From Rhizopus arrhizus (taxonomy: Eukaryota > Mucoromycota > Mucoromycetes > Mucorales > Rhizopodaceae), in NCBI GenBank assembly GCA_024220505.1, contig JAKZZE010000018.1, forward strand, positions 124,001 to 188,000: a stretch of 64,000 nucleotides of DNA. The letters run 5' to 3'. Position 1 is the first letter of the stretch. The number at the start of each line of letters is the position of its first letter. The notes beneath the pieces are model-generated. The model ran no database searches and was not told where the DNA came from. It was given only the letters and a program-made list of their open reading frames with translations. Shown in pieces: positions 36,112 to 47,999 of this stretch. Made by a program: the position numbers and the translations under genes.

Positions 36112-39100
36112 TTAAATCATTTCTTTATTGCAAACATATAAACAAGTTTATATTTTAAACTTTTTATTTCAAACGCCAAATGTAAAAGGAGGAAAAAGGG
36201 GAAAGGGTACGCCGATAGAAGAGAATAAAAAAAAAAATATGAAGGACTCCTGCTTGATATCTGATTGATCGACAAATATAATTGTAATTTAATAAATAAA
36301 ATTGTAATTAGAAATGAATGTATGAGTTTATAAACAAGAGAGAGAGAGAACGATCCTAGGTCTGAATAATAAATTGTCCAAACTAGGATAATTAAGCCTT
36401 AATAAGGTTATTTATGCAGGGGTAAGATTGAATGGTAAGTTATGGATGTCTTTGTGAATAATAAAGCATTTCAATTAATGAATACATCATCCGTCATTTT
36501 ATTATGTCATCTTCCATCACACACTTTCCTTTGAATAAAGAAAACAGGATCAATGGTTATCAACAAGTCATTATTCTTATTGACTGTTTACAACGAATTC
36601 TTTTCATTTTCTCGTCTATTTTCATATAAAATAAAGGAGGAAAGAAGGAGCATGCGTTTATTTACGCCTATGTTGAATGAAGATCAAATTCAGATCCATG
36701 CTACTCACCTTGACTTATTCTTTCCCTCTCCCCTTATTATTTATTTTGGGCTAATATGCTGAAGATCAATAGCAAGTCAATGTCCTGCAGGAGTCATTCT
36801 CCCTTTCACTTTCTTTTTTTATCAATAAAAGCGCGGGTCTTTTCTTTATCTCTGTTCATTCAACCTTGCATTCTTTTCCCAAACAACTTGTCCGTCACCT
36901 GAACTCTAATCATCCTTGGTTCTCTATTCATCTTTTTCTTCTTCAACATGTACAGTCCTTATACATGAAACCTCTCCCACTAAACTCTATTTTCGCATGG
37001 ACCCAGCAGGTTGCTTGATTCCAAAAATAGGCTCAAGGGACAAAAGAGAGTTGTTTGAGCTTGTGCTGTTCAGATGGGCTTAAATCCATTTTGATGACAG
37101 GCTTTGAAATGATGATCATGCTGATAATAGTCTCATGCCTTCCCATAGGTCACCATTGACTTCCACAGGACATTCTCTACTTGTCAACCTTGGCATCTTT
37201 CATCGTCAGCCTCCCTTCTGCTTTCCAAATCCTCGAACCTCGATCCGTTTTCTTTTAACGTCACAGTACATCCTACAGACATCCACCGATCGAGAAGACA
37301 ACTCAGGTCGCTCATCCATCAATTGACTCCTCTTTTTGGTTATGATTTTGACGGTTGGATGCACTGAACAAGAGGCCCATGGTCTCTCTTTTTTTTTTTT
37401 TATAACCTCTTTTCGACACTACAACGTATCGCTCGCACGATACGTCGCTTCTTGCATTTATATTCACAACGTTGGATTATGCCAATCCAAAGGGCAGACA
37501 CTGAGCGACCATCAGCAAGGGAGCTAGTTGTCTGAGAGAACGGATGCGTTCACAGACAGAGATCTTTTGTCACTGAATTGCATCCCCTCAGGCCGATCAC
37601 ACAGCGTGTGACATTCATCCAGATTTCAGGCAGTGATAAAGAGGATGGCAAAGACAAGTCTTTTGTTTTTGTGCTAAAGGACAAGACCCACTGAGGTATT
37701 CATGGAATACCTGAAGACATGTGTCTTGGTTTATCACTCTGGCAAAGAAAGGAAATGGGAAGAATTCAACCAGCCAACGAAAATGAATGGCAAGTCAGGT
37801 TTGCATCTTTTGACATACTTTTTGGTAATGAGAGGGGAATTGGGATCACTGGCAACGGCAAGAGAACCTTATCCACATGAGCTTTTTTGTATGAAAAATG
37901 GCCTAATGAGGTACAAGGATCAGAAGCATGACTTTTCTGTTATAGTGATCAAGAGCATACCAAAGGATTTTAGCCAAGTGTCATCATTAAAGCGTAAATT
38001 AGTCATGGCCTTGTCTAAAAAATGCTTTACCCTTTCTAGACAGGATTTTGTTACAAAAAAAAAAGAGAGAGAAATTGTCTTTAAAAAGATGCGGTTTCAA
38101 ATACCTTTTCGTGTATTCTGTCTTTTATGAAATGGTTCAAAGCCATTTCCAAATGAAGCCTTTTTTTTCTGTTAAGGAAATAAATGATTTCATTAGAGTA
38201 TGAATACTTGATCATCCTAAAGATGATTTTGAACCCGTATTTTAAACGTGTTGACGCAGTGCCCTCTAAGTGGGATGAGGCATAAAAGGTATGTGAAAAT
38301 AAAGATGAATCTCACCCAGTGTTGAACGTCGTACTATCATTTAGATGTAGACAGTCGCACTGATTTTGGTAGGATCAAGACGAGCAAGATCCATGATCTC
38401 CTATGATTTCCTGTCCCCCCTCCAAGAGCCGACCGTGATCCACTTGCTGACCATGACTGCAAAGACAAGAGTGGCTTGAGCTGTTCTGTGCAAGGGTTCA
38501 AGTCCTTGACAAATCAACTTTAGGAACGTGAGTGCTTGTTGGTCGTAGGGACCCTGTCGATTTCTGAGACTCAAATCCAGAGAATGACAGCAGGTGACCG
38601 ATCTGGACAGAGCAAAGAGAGGCCGGCGAGCGTGGGCGCAGATGTGTTTGACTGGAACTTGAGGGGGCACTGGTGGCCTGAAGAGGATGGTGTTGTGGCG
38701 GGAATCGTGTCGAGAAAGACGACTGGATCAATGCGGGATTTGAGATCGTCCAAAGACGCATGACAAAAAGAGATTGATGGGCGTGAGCAGACTCATGGTG
38801 GTCCAAGGAAGACAAAAGCTTCCTTACCCAGCCATCAGGCGAGAGATCTGGCTCATGTCACTCCTCAAGTGAGGGCCGTGATGATCGGCGCAACCTGACA
38901 CTTGCTGTCGTATTTCCATTCAGCAGAGGCAACTCAGATCAGATGTGGACGACAGACAACGGCATCGTTTTCTTTAGACGCTTGTGGTTCATCCGGTTTA
39001 TGAGGGACTTACTTGATAAAGCATAGAGGTAAGGTCGGTGGAAAAGGCAGGGAACCATCCGGGCCTTTTGGTCACCGTACACCAAATGACCACCCAAGTG

Positions 39101-39651
39101 AAGATTGAGTTCCATCAGACGATCCCCCCCGCAGTTGGAATCAACCAGGTTCAAGACTGTAGAGATCGCAGTCGAGCCCAAGTACGATGGATGGTACAGT
39201 GGTTGTTCAGAATTCAGACCGAAAGAGGCAAAGACACACTTTTGAAAGAGAATTTTGACTGGATCGATGCATCAGTGACCGCCATATGACGAGCATCAGA
39301 AAGACTTTGAGAGCGTTCGTTGGTCAACGCAGGATTACGAACCTCAGCGATAGTTTGAGAAGCCTGGATGAACATGCTCCAAAGTAGACCATTGTCCAAA
39401 TCTTTATTTTCGATATCATCCTAGATTTCCTTATTCAATTGTGTTCATACGGAAGATTCAAGCATCAGTGAGTCTAACAGATATATTGTCATAGGCTTTT
39501 GGAAAGGTTAAAAAATAGAGTCTCTTTATTATATGCAAAAAAAAAGAAAGATGCTTTAGGTGATTAGTCGGTCTTTAGATTGCAAGGTGTGTGAAAGTAA
39601 GAAAAAAAAAAATGTTGTGGATGAAATCTCATGATGTGAGAGAATCATGAA

Positions 39652-42030
39652 TTAACCCATATGACGTTTATTTGTATCTTGTTCAATCACCTCAATAGCC
39701 TCTGATACCTTGCTAAACAAATGATCTTGACCGATCAAATCCAAGAGCTTTGATTTTTTAAATAAACTGTAGGGTTGTTCGCGTAGTCGAACAAAATAGA
39801 CTTGAACTGATCTGGCCTTGTAAGATTCTACGATTTCGAGCAAGATTTGAATTGCACTACAAAATAAAGAGGAATGAATAACTTGACTATTTTAATTTCT
39901 GGTACCTTGCATCAATCGTAGGCATACTACCCACGTCAAATATGGTATACAATGAATCACTTCTTCTTGGAGTCTCTGAAGGATGAATTGACATGTCCCC
40001 AAACATCTCTAACCTTCGTAGTCTGTCTTTGAGTTGGCCTATTGACTTTATGGTTACACGGGATGCTATTCTCCATGTCAAAATGTACCTGTGTTTGCAA
40101 AAAACAACCCTTCTTCAATACGAACAATAAGCACGTCTTGCAAATGTTCAACATTGCCTGAATCATCTCTGATCGGTTTGAACTTATTCATACTTCCCTT
40201 CACTCTTCCCTATTTTCTTGATTAGTACTAAAGTCTTGTTATAAGAGTACAAACCATGATAGAGATCCTTGGATAACTCGTTTCTCGAATCGTCAAAAGA
40301 AGAGACAAGGTGACGGCCAACAATGTTCCAAATTCCAAAGAGATGATGATGGTTGCGATAAATGTGACGAGCAACAAAGCGAGATCTCTCCAAGCGCCGA
40401 TTCTAAAGATAAACTCAAGATCCTCTGGTAGTTCATACAGTAAAGAGAGGACAGCGACAAAGATGATGGAAGACAAGACGGCCTTGGGCAGATAATGAAA
40501 ATAGGGAAGCAAGAAAAGGATGGCCAGTAAAGCGATGACACCGGTGACCAAGCATGCCATCTGTGTACGTGCACCTGCACGATCGTTGATCTTACTTCGA
40601 GAGACCTAATGAAAGAGTTGAATATAAAAACATGCGACCCAAGACACTTACAGAGCCAAAAGCAGGTATGCCTTGAAACAGCCCGCTGCACACGTTGGCA
40701 AAACCGAGCGCGACCAACTCTCGATTGGCACTGACAGAATAATTATGTCGACTCGAATAGACTTTGGCAATCACGATGGACTCTACAAATCCAATGATCG
40801 AGATCATGGCCGATGTCACCAAGAGGTCCTTCATGTGCTTGTTGTGTGGGAAAGAAGGGATGGAAGGCAGCAAGAGGCCGGCATTCTCGATCTTACCGAG
40901 AATCACCAGGCCCTGATGATCCCAACCGAACGATTGGGTGAGCACGATGGCCACGACGACTACGAGAAAGACATCTGGAAAGAGTTGACACCATCTGGAC
41001 TGAGCGGGCGCTTTGGATTTGATGATACGCATGACGAGTAAAAAGACGATGGAGGCACAAGAGACAGCCGAAGAGAGACGATGAGCGTACTGGATATGCT
41101 TGCATAAAAAGTAAATCCTTTCTACCGTTGTCGATGCTTCTGTGATTCCCCACTCTTTACTTTGCTCCACCAGACCGAGAAGCGTGATGGCTTGTTGAAC
41201 CATGACTACCAGGGCGACTCCGCTCACGAACCCGCGCAAGAGGGCTCTGCTCATCAAGCTGTCGAGAAAACCCAGGCGGAAAATGCCGAGTAAGAGGGTG
41301 AAGAGACCGGTGAACAAGGTCATCAGACAGGACCATGCCAAAGGGTCTATCTGACTCTCATCTGATGAATGACTCTGTTGAGCGATGGATGATCCAATCA
41401 ATAAAGCCAATGTGGCTTCAGGCCCTACTGACATCTGTCTGAGTTCACCACGTGAGTATGGTTTTCCTTTTAGAGAACAAAATTTAATGAGTGTACCTGG
41501 ACATGCCAAAGATAGCATAGGATATTGCTGGGAATGCAATTCCATATAATCCATGAATGGCATCTAATTTACACAGAGCAGTAGCATACGATAGTGCTTG
41601 AGGTATCAATAGACATGCAAGTGTGATTCCCGCAAGACAATCGCCCAAAAAGAGTCGTCTGTTATAAGATGGTAGCCATTGGAGTATAGGTAAATAGTAT
41701 TTGGATCGGGTTTTTAATGTGCTCCATTTATCTTTAGGTAGCTCATGGTTGAGTACAGCAGATGGAACTAAAATCAAAAAATATCAGTGATTCCATCTTG
41801 TTCTGAACTTTGTTCTTTTACGAGGAGACGCAGTCAGGTAGCGTGGTATTTGATCTTCTGCAGTGAGTAATAGTTGTGTTTCGGTTGTGGTTGCATTAGG
41901 AGGCAAGGATTCTTCATCATCTGTCTCTTCTAAATAAACTGAGCGTGCACCTAAAGTAATGTTTCAGTAAGCAACCGATTCTTTACAAACTCACTGTACT
42001 TTGACTGGAATCTCCGCTTGATTTGAACAT
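39652..42030 (-). CDS. SulP/SLC26-family sulfate permease with STAS domain
   Basis: Plasma-membrane anion (sulfate-type) transporter. Eight exons on the complement, starting 42030-42000, 41950-41822, 41767-41497, 41438-40652, 40605-40255 and 40209-40089, then two more to 39652, give about 675 residues. The hydrophilic N-terminus is followed by DCLAGITLACLLIPQALSYA, the SulP signature SRQMSVGPEATLALLIGSS across an exon junction, and ten or more hydrophobic segments. GIPAFGSVSRSKINDRAGAR and MACLVTGVIALL complete the transport domain. The C-terminal STAS domain shows VLIVRIEEGLFFANTG and FDVGSMPTIDASAIQILLEI. The start codon is the least certain part because exon 1 is short (10 codons, donor GTACAG). 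It diverges from SEC16. Confidence 0.9.
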
Positions 42031-42627
42031 GAAGAAAGATGAAAGGTGAAAAAAAAAAGGGAGAGGCAGGAAGATGTAATTTATATATGCAAAGAGGAAA
42101 AATAAATTAGGCAAGACCTCCTCCTCCCCCCAAAAAAGGATCAACTTGACCTATTCTTTCACACTCACATTTATTCTATTCATTATCCCCCTGACATCCA
42201 TTTTTGGATTTTAATGTAGCCTTTTATTGAACATATATGAATCATTATATCATTGCCACATAAAATAAGACGGTCTCTTTAATGACCTCTACTGAAATAG
42301 GACAACGAATGAAAATAAAAAATACTTTTTGTTCTCTTTCTTTGATAAGAAACCTTTCTTTAAAAAAGATAAACAGTGAACACAATAGATAGTCATATAC
42401 AGAATACAGCTACAGAGAAGAAAGGTATATATATCTGTAAGTGTAAATTACTATATATGGTCCTTTTGACAGAGAAAACAATAAAGATAGGACCAACTAA
42501 TGACTTGTAAGTCTTGTTTAAATACACCAATCGTTCAGTGACCTTTTATCATGTATTCATTTACAATAAAAAATGAAAATTTTCATTGGGAGCTTTCTTT
42601 TGCCTTTTTTTTTTTCTTGTTTAAAAA
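42031..42627. promoter_or_regulatory. Divergent spacer, sulfate permease / SEC16
   Basis: About 600 AT-rich bases between two start codons facing apart. A T-rich stretch directly precedes the SEC16 ATG. No specific factor site can be named. Confidence 0.45.
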
Positions 42628-44822
42628 ATGACGACACCTTATAGACAACCTACACCGAATGGACAGTGGTATCAGTTTGATCCTAATGTTCATTTTTATT
42701 ATGATGATCAGGGATGCATTCACTATTATGATCCCAATACAAATCAGGAATGTCATTATCAACCACCTCCTACCCAATATCAATCTCATTATCAGACACC
42801 ACCCACAAGCCATTATCCAGCCAATTACCAAACCCAAGCAGCACACTATCCACTTTATAATTATACCCAGCCCATCTCAAGACAAGCCACGCCCGATGTC
42901 CTCTTGCCTTGTCCCGAACCCACCTGTACAGGTGAGAACAAGCCTAAATCCAAGTTTTGTGAAGAATGCGGTCGACCTCTCGGTCCCATGTCAAGATCAG
43001 CCACGCCGCGTACAACGACATCCACGCCACCTGTTTACACAAGAGTGATATCACCTCCGGTCGTTTCTGCTCAACCCGCAACGTATTCACCACAAACAGA
43101 TCCACTTCAGAGAGCCAAAGGATGTCCTCTGGTCACATTTGGCTTTGGTGGTAAAATCCTCGTGACCTTTCCACAACGAGTACCCGACTATTACGCCAAC
43201 ACGGTGACATCTCGACCTGGACCGATTCGATTCAAAAATTTAAAAGACTTGGTTCCTTTAGAGAATCCGGCCGTGTTTCCTGTCTTGTTTGATAGCAGAG
43301 TAGGAACGAAGCAAAAGAAGAAGGAAATTGGGATCTATATCAACCAAAAGCTGGATTCGTTTCAAAAGGAGCAAGCATTGCTTTCACCTGAATCAGCAGA
43401 ATATTATAGGATGGAAGCAAAGCGGATGCTGTGGCAGTTGATTCAAGTTTATGTAGAAACAGAGGGGCATATTGATGACAAGTAAATTAGTAAATGTTTT
43501 CATTATTTGTATCTAACACTACTTAGGGACAAAATGGATCAAGCCATACTTCAGATCATACGTTGCCCTATTATTTCCAGCGAAGATGATACCCACTTTA
43601 GTTTACCATCTCAAACAAATAATACCCTTCAAGAGGATGATTTATCGGATCAATTGTTATCTAAAATAGAACACTATCTATTAAACGGAGACCGTGTAGG
43701 CGCTGTAAACTATGCTATTCAAGAAGACCTTTGGGCCCATGCGTTGATTATCAGTAGTTGCGTTGGAAAGGACCTTTGGCAAAAAGTGATTACTTCTTTT
43801 GTGGATCGAGAAATGAACGCAACACCAGAGATGAGACAATCAAGAACATTTCATAACATTGCAGGTTACAATCAACCGCTTCGTGTGCTTTATTCTTTAT
43901 TTTCAGGTGTGGGATCTGCTGCTAGTAAGTGTTGAAAATTGTCTTGTATTTTCTTTTGGTAACATGGTGAAATTAGTGAAGGAATTTATTATTTACAATG
44001 TTCAATATGTCAACGCACCTTATTGTTCTATTACTTCAAAACCAATTGCAGATATCAAGCAATTAAGTAAATGGAGAGACACACTGGCTATTATTTTGGC
44101 AAATAGAACTGCAAATGATGCAGAAGCATTGACTGCATTGGGTGATATCATGAAAGAACAAGGCTGGATCGAAGCAGCCCATATTTGGTAAGAATGTTTG
44201 CGTTTTTTTTATTGGATTCATTAGGAAAGACTTAGCTTTGTTTTAGTTATTTGCTTTCCCCTCAAACCTCCATTCATTCTGGCGTAGACACAATGAACGT
44301 TCGATTATCATTGATTGGGAGTGATCGTTGTTTGACGGAATCCATCGGTTTAACAGAGATTTATGAATTTGGTCATCATTTGAAGCATACCGGTTGTTTA
44401 CCTTTCTTGCAAGGTTATAAGTTAGCTCATGCTTGGGTACTGGCAGATTATGGATTTTTGGATGAAGCAAGACGATATCATGAAGCAGTAGATGAAGCAA
44501 TACGATCTTTTACAGGAAAAAGTCCCTATTTACATCAACCGCTCATCGACCAATTGTCTGCCTTTGAAACTCATTTAGAGAATGCAACAGGCAAAAAATC
44601 GAGGTATTATTCTTTATGATACACTTGTCCCAAAAATAACTCTTTCTTGCTAGTGTGGACCCTAGTTCCTGGTTAAAACCAAAATTCCAAAAAAAGACAT
44701 TAACCTCTCTTTGGGGATCCTTAGAAGGAAGCTTTACAAAGTTTGTCAGTGGCGAAGAAATCCCAACAGAAGAATCTACTTTAACCAGAAAATCAACAGA
44801 GATTATGGGTCGTTATACATAA
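42628..44822 (+). CDS. SEC16: COPII coat assembly protein SEC16, compact form
   Basis: ER exit-site scaffold that organises COPII vesicle budding. Five exons (42628-43481, 43527-43924, 43977-44187, 44247-44603, 44654-44822) close to 662 residues, much shorter than yeast (over 2000). The N-terminus is Tyr/Gln/Pro-rich with repeated HYQ motifs. About residues 91-112 contain a Cys4 zinc-ribbon-like group (CPEPTCTG, CEECGRPLG). The central conserved domain starts at GCPLVTFGFGGKILVTFPQR. The ACE1-type helical domain follows (LSKIEHYLLNGDRVGAVNYA, DLWAHALIISSCVGKDLWQK, LADYGFLDEARRYHE). The end is WGSLEGSFTKFVSGEE, also typical. ADE13 converges with only 63 bases between stop codons. Confidence 0.92.
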
Positions 44823-44885
44823 ATGACATGCTTTTTCTTATTATTTTAAAATATACATTATTTTAATAACTTTTTATACAAAATA

Positions 44886-46378
44886 TTAAACGGATAATTC
44901 AGCCTTTGAGTCTTGTTTCAAAATATCTTGATAAGGAGCCAAAGCAGGCTTGACATGTTTAGCCAAAAAGGAATCAACTTGTTGAGGAGCACGTCCGATG
45001 AAGGTCGATGGGTCGAGTAAACGAGGCAACTCATTCCAGATGGGTTCAAAGTATTTTGTCTTCTTGATACGTTCAATCAAGTCATTCTCACCTCCTTCCA
45101 TCTTGACCACATGTCCTGCTTGATGAGAGAGCACACGGATCTCTTCATGACATTCTTGACGATCGCCACCTTTCTTGACCATGGCCATGATAATGTTTTC
45201 GGTAGCCATGAAGGGTAATTCTTGAAGGATGCGACGTTCGATGACCTTGGGATAAACAACCATACCTTCACAGATGTTTTGAAGTGTGGTCAGAATGATG
45301 TCGGTAGTCAAGAAGGCCTCGGGAAGTGAGATACGACGGTTGGCACTGTCATCTAGTGTACGTTCGAACCATTGAACAGCGCTGGTCTGAAGGGCATCAT
45401 TGACCAAGAGCATCAGATGACGCGAGAGGGAGCAAACACGTTCGGAACGCATAGGATTACGTTTGTAAGCCATGGCAGAAGAGCCGATCTGGTCTTTCTC
45501 AAAGGGTTCCTCAATTTCCTTCAAGTTGGCCAAAAGACGGATGTCGGTGGCAATCTTGTGGGCTGTGGCGCCAAAGCCAGAGAGAGGGTGGAGGACATCG
45601 ATGTCAATCTTGCGAGAATACGTTTGACCGCAGACAGGGTAAGCTTCCTTAAAACCGGAGAGCTCAGTGACGAGCTGATCTAATTCTTCCACCTTTTCGT
45701 GGTCTCCATTAAAGAGGGCCATGAAGGAGGCCTGGGTACCTGTGGTACCCTTGACACCACGTAACTTGAGGTCATTACGAGCGCGTTCAAAGTTACGCAA
45801 GTCCCACAACAGTTCCTGGATCCATAAAGTGGCTCGCTTACCGACAGTGACCAATTGAGCAGGTTGGAAATGAGTAAAACCCAAGGTGGGTAAGTCACGG
45901 TATTGTTCCGCAAATTTGGAGAGTTTGTTGATGACATGAACAAGTTTGTTGATAACCAGGTCATAAGCATCACGCAGAATGATCAAATCACCATTGTCTA
46001 CATGGTTTTGTTAACTTTTATATTCTTTAGAGAATTATTTGTTTTACCTGTAACGTAGCATGAAGTAGCACCAAGATGGATGATGGGAGCAGCAGCAGGT
46101 GCAACCAGTCCAAAGGTATGGACGTGAGCCATCACATCGTGTCTACGCTTCTTTTCTTCCTCTGCAGCTACTTTATAATCAATGTTGTAAAGGTTGGCCT
46201 TCATTTGCTCGATGGCTTCATCCGTAATATCATTCAAGCCAAGTTGCTTCTCAGCAATAGCCAAGTTAAGCCAGAGTTTACGCCAGGTAGAGTAACGTTT
46301 GTCTTCAGAAAAGGTGTATGCCATTTCTTTTGAGGCATAGCGAGAGACCAAAGGTGATTGATACTTGTCGTGAGACAT
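44886..46378 (-). CDS. ADE13: Adenylosuccinate lyase
   Basis: Catalyses two fumarate-releasing steps of purine synthesis: SAICAR to AICAR and adenylosuccinate to AMP; a cytosolic homotetramer. Two exons (46378-46048 and 45997-44886) give 480 residues, the standard length. The fumarase/aspartase superfamily signature is [27 protein letters not shown] spans the exon junction, with [10 protein letters not shown] as the conserved substrate-binding block. [18 protein letters not shown] carries the catalytic His region, and [10 protein letters not shown] lies further on. Start [19 protein letters not shown] matches the family. The donor is GTAAAA after phase-1 G. It shares a 180-base divergent promoter with the helicase gene. 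Confidence 0.97.
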
Positions 46379-46558
46379 ATTTGAAGAAGCAATAAAGAAA
46401 AAGAAGAAGAGAAAAAATATGTGATTTTTATGAATTGACACTTAAAATCTGCGGAGAGAAAGTCAATTTCATGCCTCTGACTCTTTCATCTAAGTGGCTT
46501 GGACTTTCCAAATTTAAACAATTTTGTTAGAAAAAAAGGGAAAAGGATAATTTTGATA
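46379..46558. promoter_or_regulatory. Divergent promoter ADE13 / MRH4-like helicase
   Basis: Only 180 bases separate the two start codons. The ADE13 side is a purine-rich stretch on the plus strand (TTCTTC-rich in ADE13 sense). No clear TATA box. Coordinated or mutually exclusive expression is possible. Confidence 0.55.
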
Positions 46559-47981
46559 ATGAACAAGATCTCTTTACAGATTGTTTCGCTTAACTACCGT
46601 TTTTTCTCTACTAGTATACCAGCATGCTCAAAACGTTCTGCACTTCGAAAACCCAACATATCCACACTGACAAAGCATCTTAAACCAGACGGTCTCAACG
46701 GCCGTGAACGTCGAGATCTATTAAGAGACAAACTCAAGACCAGCAAAGGCACGGGCAATGGACCCTATATTCCAGTCAAAAGACGACTTGAAACAATTCC
46801 AACCAAGACAAAGCAACTATCTGCGTTTTTGGCAACCCAGCGATTTGAAGATCTTGCACTAAACACCAATGTAGTGGAGGCCATTCAAGGCGTCTTGCCT
46901 GAGGACGCTAAACCGACCGAGATTCAAGCACTTGCGATTCCTCAACTTCTAGACCACCGTAAGCAGCATATTCTTATAGCAGCTGAGACTGGATCTGGAA
47001 AGACCTTTGCCTATTTACTGCCGACGATAGAAATGCTCAAGGCGGATGAAAAGGCCATCGGACGTCGCCCAAACCGTCCACGAGCGATCGTGCTCGTTCC
47101 TACGCGGGAGCTGATCGATCAAGTGGTCAAAAGTGCCAAATCGCTTAGTCATACAGTCAAGTTTCGAGCTATTGGCCTCGACCGCAAACCAAGTCGAAAG
47201 CAGGCGCAGCTCTTTGACGACTCACCTGTTGATCTACTAGTAACCACCCCGACCTCGCTCGTTGCCTCTGTCAAACAAGGTCTTTTGTCGTTGGCCGATG
47301 CGCGATACCTGGTGATAGACGAAGCCGATTCGATGTTTGATGCCGGCTGGGGCGATGACTGTCGCTGGATCATTGAGCGTTTTCAAGATGGCAAAATCAC
47401 TGTTGTCTCTGCTACCTTGCCTAAATCGGTCCACAAGGCTCTTGATGACCTCTTTCCTCGCATGATCAAAATCACAACCCCTTCACTGCACAAATCATTA
47501 CCGAACCTCAAACAGTCCTTTGTTGACCTCGATCGATTCCAAGGAAATCGACAGCTGGCCTTGCTTGAAGTTTTGAAAAAAAAACCTCAAAGATAGAAAG
47601 ACACTCATCTTTTGCAATACTAAAAAGTCAGTCGAATTACTTTACAAATTTCTCGAATCCAAACAGCTCAAATCGCTCGCCCTTTACAAAGATGCACCGA
47701 TGGATCGAAGGGAGACACTTGCTCTTTTCTCAACTTCACAAGAGGCCGATCACAGATTGTTGATCAGTACTGATATTGCCTCCAGAGGCATTGATGTACG
47801 ATGCGTTGATCATGTCATTCTCTTTGATTTCCCTGCTTCAGCCATCGATTATTTACACCGTGTAGGCCGCACAGCAAGAGCAGGCGATACAGGAAAGGCA
47901 ACCTGTCTGATTGGACGAAAAGATCGCATGATGGCAGATCGTATTAAAAGATCCATTCGTGAAGGTTCCATTTTAACATAA
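46559..47981 (+). CDS. MRH4: Mitochondrial DEAD-box RNA helicase (MRH4/DDX28-like), frameshifted
   Basis: ATP-dependent RNA helicase for mitochondrial large-subunit ribosome assembly. MNKISLQIVSLNYRFFSTS is a basic, hydroxylated presequence. Motifs in order: Q-like PTEIQALAIPQLL, I AETGSGKT, Ia VPTREL, II VIDEADSMFDAG, III SATLP; then in the shifted frame IFCNTKKSVELL, IV/V DIASRGIDVRCVDHV and VI HRVGRTARAG. No introns. The two halves are in different frames: an A9 run at 47576-47584 is one base longer than a continuous frame needs; with A8 the protein would be about 473 residues. All motifs are intact, so a sequencing slip or a very recent mutation is more likely than old decay. Stop codons of this gene and importin-9 are only 18 bases apart. 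Confidence 0.85.
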
Positions 47982-47999
47982 AATATACTTTTTATTCCT

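Larger units (their letters stand above)
34334..39651. other. Second long gene-poor block
   Basis: About 5.3 kb. From 34.3 to 36.8 kb it is very AT-rich with many homopolymers, a GT microsatellite and three T-run/A-run palindromes. From about 36.8 to 39.4 kb G+C rises; a TA-rich element, a pyrimidine-rich leader and an ATG at 36958 look promoter-like, but the frame closes after six codons. The longest frames (37702-38130 forward, 38498-38815 reverse) show no recognisable domain. No RNA gene identified. Confidence 0.4.

Noticed and set aside
37702..38130. 142-codon forward frame
   Set aside because: No domain, no splice partners, and no promoter-like leader; it is probably a chance frame.
38495..38505. 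tRNA-like B box GGTTCAAGTCC
   Set aside because: The T-stem has a mismatch, and no acceptor stem, A box or anticodon arm can be formed around it.
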